The notes under the pieces are model-generated. The model saw nothing but the letters and a program-made list of their open reading frames with translations, searched no databases and was not told the origin of the DNA. A program made the translations under genes and the position numbers. 13,215 nt of DNA, from assembly GCA_003164305.1 (NCBI GenBank), contig PLSZ01000578.1, positions 1 to 13,215 on the forward strand, written 5' to 3'. Shown one piece after another: positions 8,271-13,215 of the stretch (positions are counted from its first letter, which is position 1; each line of letters starts with the position of its first letter). This stretch comes from Acetobacteraceae bacterium. Lineage in GTDB: Bacteria; Pseudomonadota; Alphaproteobacteria; Acetobacterales; Acetobacteraceae.

Positions 8271-9020
8271 TTAAACACTGACGCGCCGCTCGACCGGCAC
8301 CGAACGGCAGTCCATTTCGTATTCCAGCCCCTCCACCGGCGGGCGCGCGAGGTGCCAGGTCAGCCCATGGCGGGCGGCGCCGCGGCGGGCGATCTCATCC
8401 TCCAGAAACGGATACAGATCGTGCACGGTGTAAACCTGCACGGCGGTCGTATCGGCCCAGGTGAAGCCGAGGGCGGCCATGCGTTGCTCCATGCGGCCAA
8501 GCACGAAGACGCCTTTCTCGCGCATGGCGTCCGGGCTTGTGTCGCCAAAGCGCACCATTCGTTCGCGATACGGCGCCGGGCTGTCATCCGCTTCGCCGCT
8601 GCCGGCGATCACGAACGAGCCGGACGCGCCCGGAATCGGCCGCGCGAAGGAGAACGCACGAAAAGACGGCTCCGCGGGCCCATCGACGAGCGGAATGACA
8701 TTGCTGCGAGCGACCGGGTTGTCATCGCCCTTCATCACCCCCCAGCGCGTCAATGCGCCGCAATACTGGCGGTTGAAGGCGATGAACCCCGCGTCGGTAA
8801 ACTGCGCCGGGGAGCGTAGTTCGCAGGCACAGAAGCCGAGCAGCGAGACGCCTTGCTCGGTCAGATAGCGCTCGATGAACGCGAATCCCGCCTCCAGTGG
8901 AACCGGGGTCTGAAACGTGACGCGCTCGATCTGGAATCCGTCCAGAGCGGCGGCGCCGCCCGAGTACTGGAACTGGTGCGCCAGGTAACGATAGCCGCCG
9001 GCCGGCACGTCGATCGCCAT
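8271..9020 (-). CDS. Tandem RidA-like protein, possible enamine/imine deaminase (CnbZ-like)
   Basis: A protein of 249 residues from the chosen start. The C-terminal half (about 117-242) reads like a RidA/YjgF domain: GSFVIAGSGE (134-143), a helix with MEQRMAALGF, the strand-turn DTTAVQVYTVHDLYPFL (190-206) and a closing LTWHLARPP. The N-terminal half (about 17-112) repeats that plan: an IERYLTEQG helix, CELRSPAQFTDAGFIAFN (66-83) and NPVARSNV, whose Arg105 aligns with the substrate-binding Arg of RidA. The second half lacks that Arg. RidA proteins hydrolyse reactive enamines and imines, and one branch contains 2-aminomuconate deaminases. From memory the whole resembles the 2-amino-5-chloromuconate deaminase CnbZ group, which I could not verify. 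ATGs at 9029 and 9020 are possible; the second is chosen because the conserved PAGGYRY segment follows closely and a GGGGGA tract lies about 8 nt upstream. The gene starts 2 nt after the propeller-SDR stop, so it is probably coupled to it. Confidence 0.78.
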   Translation of the reverse strand: MAIDVPAGGYRYLAHQFQYSGGAAALDGFQIERVTFQTPVPLEAGFAFIERYLTEQGVSLLGFCACELRSPAQFTDAGFIAFNRQYCGALTRWGVMKGDDNPVARSNVIPLVDGPAEPSFRAFSFARPIPGASGSFVIAGSGEADDSPAPYRERMVRFGDTSPDAMREKGVFVLGRMEQRMAALGFTWADTTAVQVYTVHDLYPFLEDEIARRGAARHGLTWHLARPPVEGLEYEMDCRSVPVERRVSV

Positions 9021-9022
9021 GC

Positions 9023-10804
9023 TCACCATCCCCCATCCACACCCAGTGCCTGTCCGGTCACGAAAGCGGCGCCGTCCGATGCCAGGAACGCGATCGCCGC
9101 CGCGACCTCATCGGGGGTGCCGAAGCGGCCCACCGGAATGGCTTTGGCTCGTTCCGCGAAACCGCGTTCCAGATCGTCGCCGTACTCCCGGCGATTGGTG
9201 CTGATCGCGCGCGTGGTGCGGATCGGACCCGGCAACACCGCGTTCACCGTGATCCCGTGCGGCGCCAAATCCAAAGCCAACGACTTCATGAAACCCACGA
9301 TCGCGGCCTTGGAGGCGGCATAGGTCGCCCGCCGCGCGCCTGGCCGAACCGCGGCCTTCGACGACACGCACACGATCCGTCCCCATCCGGCCTTCCGCAT
9401 CGCCGGAACGGCCGCGCGAGACATCAAAAACACCCCGCGCGCATTGACCGCCATCGTTTGATCCCACGCCTCGACAGGGACATCCTCGATCTCGTTGCGA
9501 TCCGCGCCCTGCGGCGCACCCGCGTTGTTCACCAGAATATCCAGCCGGCCGTAACGCGCCATCACCGTTTCGACCATGCGTTGCGCGTCCGCCTCCCGGC
9601 TGACATCGCCGATGACCGATGACGCCTGGCCTCCGGCCGCCTGAATCTGTTCGACGAGACTATCGACCCCACGCCAGGACGGATCCACGTCACCCTGCAC
9701 GTTATGCTCATTGGCAACACCCGCCGGAGCGACATCCGTGACGACCACGGTGATGCCAGCCGCGGCCAGCGCCCGCGCGGTCGATGCGCCGATCCCAATG
9801 GGCTTGCCGCATCCGGTGATCAGCGCCACGCGGCCCGTAGTGGGCACGGTCGCATCGCGGGACCCAGCTTCGGTATGGCGCGGAACAATCGTTTGATCGC
9901 GCCGCGTGTATTTAACGACCCGGCGCACGCGTCCCCACTCGCCCGGCTGCACGACATAGATGCTCTTTTCCGAATCGCCCCAGATGCCATGAATGGAACG
10001 GTGAATTGGCGCCCCCCAGCGCGCCAGCCGTTCGCCGTCCAGTGTCACGACACTGACCATGCCGCTGTTATGTTCCGGGATATAAACGATATCCTCGTCG
10101 TCGACGTAAAAGAACGCGGGTCCGATCAATTCGGTTGGCCATATGGTCAGCAGCCTGCCTTCCAGATCGAAGACCTGCACACGGTCGTTTTCACGATCCG
10201 CGACCAGCAATCGTCCGCGGCTGTCGTACCAAATCCCGTGCGGCAGATTGAACTGCCCAGGACCGTTGCCTGGTTCACCCCAGGAGAAAAGATGCTTGCC
10301 TTCGGCTGAGAACTTGTGCACGCGCGCATTGCCGTACCCATCGGTCATATACATGTCGCCGCCGGGAACGATCGCGATATCGGTGGGAAGATTGAACGGG
10401 CCGCCGCCATGCGTCACCCGCTTCCACGCGACGGCGGTGAAATCGTCGTCGGGCACTCCGGTGTCCGATCGCTGGCCTTTGACGCCGATGGTTCGAAGCA
10501 GTTTTCCGTCGTTCGTGAACAGCATGAACTGGCCGTTATGCTCATCCGTCAGCCAGACCCGATCTTGCTCATCAAAGCGGATCGCGTGCGGGAACCGAAA
10601 CATTCCCGCGCCCCACGAAGACAGAAAATTCCCGTCGCGATCGAAGATCACCACGGGATGTTCCGCCGATCGACTGAAACAGAAAACGCGATCCTGGGAA
10701 TCGACGGCCACAGCCGCGGGCCGAAGGTCGATACCGGCGGGAACCCGAGCCCAGTCTTCGTTGACGTCGTAGGTGTGCCTGCCGCTGCCGACGATGGGAT
10801 CCAT
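9023..10804 (-). CDS. Fusion of a peptidyl-hydroxyglycine-lyase-like beta-propeller with a short-chain dehydrogenase
   Basis: A single frame of 593 residues carries two enzymes. Residues 1-300 form a six-bladed NHL-type propeller like peptidyl-alpha-hydroxyglycine alpha-amidating lyase (PAL): FPHAIRFD (71-78), DGYGNARVHKF (155-165), FNLPHGIWYD (185-194), VADRENDRVQVF (201-212) and SIHGIWGD (270-277). His73, His189 and His272 sit where PAL binds its metal; Arg45 and Tyr157 match PAL active-site positions. After a linker (301-322), a complete SDR follows: cofactor loop TGCGKPIGIG (330-339, two residues longer than TGxxxGIG), DV at 400-401, NNAG (426-429), Asn454, Ser481/482 and YAASK (495-499). 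It ends in GVDGGW, a normal SDR terminus. The start at 10804 is fixed by AGGAGG 5 nt upstream; an earlier in-frame ATG at 10885 would add 27 residues without domain character. No signal peptide is seen, so the protein is probably cytoplasmic, unlike the secretory-pathway PAL of animals. The substrate is unknown; each half could act on consecutive intermediates. Confidence 0.88.
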   Translation of the reverse strand: MDPIVGSGRHTYDVNEDWARVPAGIDLRPAAVAVDSQDRVFCFSRSAEHPVVIFDRDGNFLSSWGAGMFRFPHAIRFDEQDRVWLTDEHNGQFMLFTNDGKLLRTIGVKGQRSDTGVPDDDFTAVAWKRVTHGGGPFNLPTDIAIVPGGDMYMTDGYGNARVHKFSAEGKHLFSWGEPGNGPGQFNLPHGIWYDSRGRLLVADRENDRVQVFDLEGRLLTIWPTELIGPAFFYVDDEDIVYIPEHNSGMVSVVTLDGERLARWGAPIHRSIHGIWGDSEKSIYVVQPGEWGRVRRVVKYTRRDQTIVPRHTEAGSRDATVPTTGRVALITGCGKPIGIGASTARALAAAGITVVVTDVAPAGVANEHNVQGDVDPSWRGVDSLVEQIQAAGGQASSVIGDVSREADAQRMVETVMARYGRLDILVNNAGAPQGADRNEIEDVPVEAWDQTMAVNARGVFLMSRAAVPAMRKAGWGRIVCVSSKAAVRPGARRATYAASKAAIVGFMKSLALDLAPHGITVNAVLPGPIRTTRAISTNRREYGDDLERGFAERAKAIPVGRFGTPDEVAAAIAFLASDGAAFVTGQALGVDGGW

Positions 10805-10809
10805 CACGC

Positions 10810-10815
10810 CCTCCT
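10810..10815 (-). promoter_or_regulatory. Strong ribosome-binding site that fixes the start of the propeller-SDR fusion
   Basis: A perfect AGGAGG on the minus strand lies 5 nt before the ATG at 10804. It is the best Shine-Dalgarno sequence in the window and rules in favour of this start over the longer in-frame ATG at 10885. Confidence 0.8.
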
Positions 10816-10833
10816 GCAATTCTTTTGATCCGT

Positions 10834-10849
10834 GGCAACCCGTATTGCC
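10834..10849 (-). repeat. Small perfect inverted repeat in the leader of the propeller-SDR gene
   Basis: GGCAA and TTGCC form a perfect 5-bp stem around a 6-nt loop, about 30 nt before the start codon in the 99-nt gap after the crotonase gene. It is not followed by a U tract. It may be a weak leader hairpin or chance. No good promoter hexamers are visible in the same gap. Confidence 0.25.
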
Positions 10850-10903
10850 GCGACCATAGCAGGAATCGACCCGAATGAAACGCAAGGCCCCCGAAGAACG
10901 CGG

Positions 10904-11641
10904 TCAGCGCGCCTTGAAGTTCGGCTTCCGCTTTTCCTGATAGGCGGCGATGCCTTCCCGCATGTCTTCCGACTGCCGCACCCGGGCGATCGTCTGGCTG
11001 ATCCCGACCATGCGTTCGATCGGACCGACCGGCATGACCTCGGCGACCAGACGCTTCAGGGCGCCGATCACCAGTGGAGCGGATTCCAACAACTCGCCCG
11101 CCATTTCCAGGGCCGCCGTCTCGTGTTCGCCATTTGGCACCACCCGGTTGACGAACCCCACGTCGTAAGCCCGTCGCGCCGGAACCTTCGAGCCGAGCAG
11201 CATGATTTCCATCGCCAACTTGTGCGGCATCCGCGTGACCAGCGAACTGATGCCGCCCGCCGTGGTGCCGAGTTTGGCCTCGGGGTAATAGAGGGTGGTG
11301 CTTTCCGTCGAAACCATCAGATCGCACATCATGACCATGACGATCGCGCCGCCAATCACCCATCCGGTGGTCGCCGCGATGATCGGCTTTTCCGTATCGT
11401 AACAAATGGTCGGAATCGCACGCCATAGTTCCGGCAGGTTCGAAACGTCGGCGCCGGAACTGAACGCCCGATCGCCGACGCTGCTCAGGACCGCCACGCG
11501 CTGGCTGTCATCGGCGTCGAACGTCTTGAACGCTTTCTGCAATTCCACCGCCACATCCTGATTGATGGCGTTCAACCGCTCCGGCCGGTTGATGCGGATG
11601 ATGGAGATCGCGCCTTTGGTTTCAACGGTGACAGCGGACAT
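10904..11641 (-). CDS. Enoyl-CoA hydratase/isomerase (crotonase) family protein
   Basis: A 245-residue crotonase-fold protein; family members act on acyl-CoA thioesters and stabilise an enolate in an oxyanion hole. Numbered from the upstream ATG at 11644, typical elements are INRPERLNAIN (18-28), the first oxyanion-hole loop AFSSGAD (60-66), the second WVIGGAIVM (95-103) and YYPEAKLG (119-126). The Glu of YYPE (122) matches the second catalytic Glu of enoyl-CoA hydratase (Glu164 in rat), but the first (Glu144) is replaced by Val102. Simple hydratase activity is therefore doubtful, and isomerase, hydrolase or lyase chemistry is possible. Two adjacent ATGs compete: that at 11641 has AGAGGA 6 nt upstream and is preferred; that at 11644 gives the ATGA overlap with the PTPS-like stop. 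Either way the genes overlap and are translationally coupled. The C-terminus ends in QEKRKPNFKAR, typical of the family. The substrate is not predictable. Confidence 0.9.
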   Translation of the reverse strand: MSAVTVETKGAISIIRINRPERLNAINQDVAVELQKAFKTFDADDSQRVAVLSSVGDRAFSSGADVSNLPELWRAIPTICYDTEKPIIAATTGWVIGGAIVMVMMCDLMVSTESTTLYYPEAKLGTTAGGISSLVTRMPHKLAMEIMLLGSKVPARRAYDVGFVNRVVPNGEHETAALEMAGELLESAPLVIGALKRLVAEVMPVGPIERMVGISQTIARVRQSEDMREGIAAYQEKRKPNFKAR

Positions 11642-12054
11642 CATGTTTCCTCTGAAGTAAGCGGTCCTTCGAACGCCGCCCAGGCGGTCGGCGCCTCGCG
11701 GAGCAGGATTTTTAGCCAGGTGACGGCGCGGCCGCCATGCCCGAGCCGTCCGTCGGCACAGGCCGCCGCCAGCAATCCGTGAATGTGGAAGGCCATATAT
11801 TCTGTTGTCGTATTGATCCCGGCCAACACCGGATTCTCGTCCAGGTTACTGTAGTCGACCGTCTCGAGCACTCGCCGCAATTCGGTCTTCGCCAGCCCGA
11901 TATCGACCAGCAACTGATGATGATCCAACGCCGGCGCGCGGAATTCCGCCTCGACCGCGAAGGTCGCGCCGTGCATCCGTTGCGCCGGCCCAAACTCTTC
12001 GCCTTTGAAGCTATGGGCGATCATGATGTGGTCACAGACGGTCAGGCTGTACAT
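11641..12054 (-). CDS. 6-pyruvoyl-tetrahydropterin synthase / QueD-like protein with altered active site
   Basis: A 137-residue protein with the T-fold layout of 6-pyruvoyl-tetrahydropterin or 6-carboxytetrahydropterin synthase, which use a three-His zinc site to convert dihydroneopterin triphosphate. His14 (MIAHSF) and His28 (RMHGATF) match two zinc ligands, but the third, normally the second His of HGH, is Ala30. The catalytic Cys four residues before HGH is Ala24. The region DYSNLDENPVL (67-77) replaces the usual LDHxxLND and so lacks that His. NTTTEYMAF (81-89) and the Glu120 of LREAPTAW are kept as in the pterin-binding site. It begins 3 nt after the dehydrogenase stop and overlaps the crotonase by 4 nt or 1 nt, so it belongs to the same transcript. 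It likely binds a pterin- or purine-derived compound but should not have standard synthase chemistry. An unusual paralogue with alternative ligands (for example His9) is possible. Confidence 0.8.
   Translation of the reverse strand: MYSLTVCDHIMIAHSFKGEEFGPAQRMHGATFAVEAEFRAPALDHHQLLVDIGLAKTELRRVLETVDYSNLDENPVLAGINTTTEYMAFHIHGLLAAACADGRLGHGGRAVTWLKILLREAPTAWAAFEGPLTSEET
11648..11653 (-). promoter_or_regulatory. Ribosome-binding site deciding between two crotonase starts
   Basis: AGAGGA on the minus strand is 6 nt from the ATG at 11641 but only 3 nt from the ATG at 11644, which favours the downstream start. It lies in the last codons of the PTPS-like gene, consistent with coupled translation. 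Confidence 0.5.
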
Positions 12055-12057
12055 CGC

Positions 12058-13005
12058 TCAGTTCTCATACGTGATGACATGGCATAATCCGCCGGGCGCC
12101 AGGATGCCAGGCATCGCTTCCGGCAAATCCTGAAACCGTGTCGGTCCCTCCAGCAACGCGTCATAGGCTGGATCGGCGAGCAGCGCGAGGGCGATCGCCA
12201 GCCGTTCCGCGTGGGTCCGCCGGCCGCGCATCGCCGGCGCGACGGCGCCCACCTGCGATGCGATCAGCCGCAACCGGCGCGAGTGAAAGCCCTCACCCAA
12301 TGGCACCGAGGGCGCCAAGTCGCCATACCAGGAGGCCTCGACGATCCGTCCTTCGAACGCGGCCCGATCGAGCGCCAGTCGCAGACCGGCTTCGGACGCG
12401 GACGCATGGACGATCAGTTCCTGATCCGCCGGGGCGGCGTCCGGCAAGGCGAACGCGCATCCCAACCTCTGGGCCAGCGCCGCCCGGGCCGGGTTCACGT
12501 CCACGACCGTCACGGCGACCGCCGGCACCCGAACCAGCAGCGACGCCGCGAGCAACCCGACCACCCCCGCGCCAATCACAAGCACCCGCTCGCCAGCCAA
12601 CGGCGCGGCGTCCCAGCAAAGGTTCAGCGCGGTTTCCATGTTGGCCGCGAGGACAGCGCGTCGTGTGGGGACGTTGCCGGGCACGGGGACGCACATCGCG
12701 GCGGGAGCGTAGAACCGATCCTGGTGCGGATGCAGCACGAATACCCGCGCGCCGTCCTCTCGCTCGCCCACGACGCTGTAGCCGTATTTCACCGGAAACG
12801 GGAACGATCCGGCCATCAGGGGCGCGCGCATCGCCTCGAACTGCCCGGCCGGAACGCGTCCCGAGAACACCAGCGCCTCGGTGCCGCGGGAAACTCCGGA
12901 AGCCAGCGCGCGAACCAGAACCTCATCCGATCCCGCGACGGGCAAAATCTCCGCGCGCAGTTCGCCTTTTCCCGCGCCAACCGTCCAGAACGCCTGAGCG
13001 CGCAT
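12058..13005 (-). CDS. Medium-chain dehydrogenase/reductase (zinc-alcohol-dehydrogenase-like) without recognisable zinc ligands
   Basis: A 315-residue MDR-superfamily oxidoreductase, shorter than the usual 340-370. The catalytic domain begins at residue 1; SGVSRGTEALVFSG (36-49) occupies the position of the catalytic Cys motif and has Ser in place of Cys. FPFPVKYGYSVVGE (68-81) replaces the GHE motif and has Tyr in place of the zinc-binding His. No four-Cys structural zinc loop is present. The Rossmann fold shows VLVIGAGVVG (141-150), with Asp169 at the end of the second strand, favouring NAD(H). BchC-type chlorophyllide dehydrogenases and quinone-oxidoreductase-like MDRs similarly lack canonical zinc sites. 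It starts 19 nt after the RibD-like stop, with AGGGA about 9 nt upstream of the ATG, and ends 3 nt before the PTPS-like gene. Its substrate is probably the product of the neighbouring enzymes, which is inference from order and spacing. Confidence 0.85.
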   Translation of the reverse strand: MRAQAFWTVGAGKGELRAEILPVAGSDEVLVRALASGVSRGTEALVFSGRVPAGQFEAMRAPLMAGSFPFPVKYGYSVVGEREDGARVFVLHPHQDRFYAPAAMCVPVPGNVPTRRAVLAANMETALNLCWDAAPLAGERVLVIGAGVVGLLAASLLVRVPAVAVTVVDVNPARAALAQRLGCAFALPDAAPADQELIVHASASEAGLRLALDRAAFEGRIVEASWYGDLAPSVPLGEGFHSRRLRLIASQVGAVAPAMRGRRTHAERLAIALALLADPAYDALLEGPTRFQDLPEAMPGILAPGGLCHVITYEN

Positions 13006-13024
13006 CAGTCGATGTCCCTGTCTC

Positions 13025-13215
13025 TCACGCTGCCCGGCTCAAAGGGATGTCCAACAGGATATCGGGGCCGATCCGATGCGCGGTCCAGGCGAAACGCCGC
13101 CCTTCCTCCAACCGCCCGACCGGCGGCAACGGGAACGCCGGAACGCCCCCGCCCATGACCAGAGGCGCGACCGTCACGTGCAACCGATCGAGCGCTCCCG
13201 CCGCGAGAAAGCGGG
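13025..13215 (-). CDS. RibD C-terminal-type reductase, C-terminal fragment, runs off the right edge
   Basis: The last 62 residues of a gene whose start lies outside the window; frame fixed by the stop at 13025-13027. The segment LDRLHVTVAPLVMGGG (8-23 of the fragment), preceded by FLAAG, is typical of the closing strands of the RibD_C / dihydrofolate-reductase-like fold, where bacterial riboflavin-pathway pyrimidine reductases read similarly to FLxxGLvDEl.l..aPvllGgG. The usual tail ILLDIPLSRAA follows. NADPH-dependent reduction of a pyrimidine or pteridine intermediate is the expected activity, but the cofactor and substrate sites are not in the window. It is 19 nt upstream of the dehydrogenase gene and probably in the same operon. 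Whether an N-terminal deaminase domain exists cannot be seen. Confidence 0.72.
   Translation of the reverse strand, partial: RFLAAGALDRLHVTVAPLVMGGGVPAFPLPPVGRLEEGRRFAWTAHRIGPDILLDIPLSRAA

Noticed and set aside
10833..10851. Possible sigma-54 -24/-12 promoter upstream of the propeller-SDR gene
   Set aside because: GG and GC are present but their spacing is one base too long, and the bases between them are explained by the small inverted repeat.
1..13215. Search for tRNA or rRNA genes, CRISPR arrays, insertion sequences or attachment sites
   Set aside because: Reading both strands I saw no cloverleaf-type segments, regularly spaced direct repeats, transposase motifs or terminal inverted repeats.

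Overview
The window comes from a high-GC bacterium, most likely an alphaproteobacterium and perhaps an acetic-acid-bacteria or Rhodospirillales relative. This is inferred from the G/C-rich codon use, compact same-strand operons, and the style of the signal-less beta-repeat protein at the left edge. No phylogenetic marker is present to settle it. Every gene I can support lies on the minus strand, so the reading order is from the right edge to the left edge. The long plus-strand open frames are antisense shadows.

Right end, 13215 to 11641: the tail of a RibD-type reductase, a medium-chain dehydrogenase (MDR) without recognisable zinc ligands, and a 6-pyruvoyl-tetrahydropterin-synthase-like protein with a remodelled active site. 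They are packed 19 and 3 nt apart and look like part of a pterin- or flavin-precursor-type biosynthetic cluster that continues beyond the window. The third gene is joined to a crotonase by a 4-nt ATGA overlap.

Middle, 11641 to 4397: a block that looks catabolic. It holds a crotonase that keeps one of the two usual acidic residues, an in-frame fusion of a peptidyl-hydroxyglycine-lyase-like beta-propeller with a short-chain dehydrogenase, a protein that reads as two RidA-like domains in tandem, and the two subunits of a hydantoinase/oxoprolinase-type enzyme (hyuB, hyuA). Together these suggest opening and deamination of a nitrogen-containing (cyclic amide, imide or enamine) compound, followed by oxidoreduction and acyl-CoA-type steps. 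The substrate cannot be read from the sequence.

Left, 4365 to 1: an intact FtsH-type membrane AAA+ zinc protease sits 31 nt after hyuA as the last gene of the run. Then comes a 451-nt, AT-richer intergenic region with a plausible extended -10 promoter and a long leader. Last is the N-terminal 677 residues of a large repeat protein built of autotransporter/PEP-CTERM-type beta-strand modules, which runs off the left edge.
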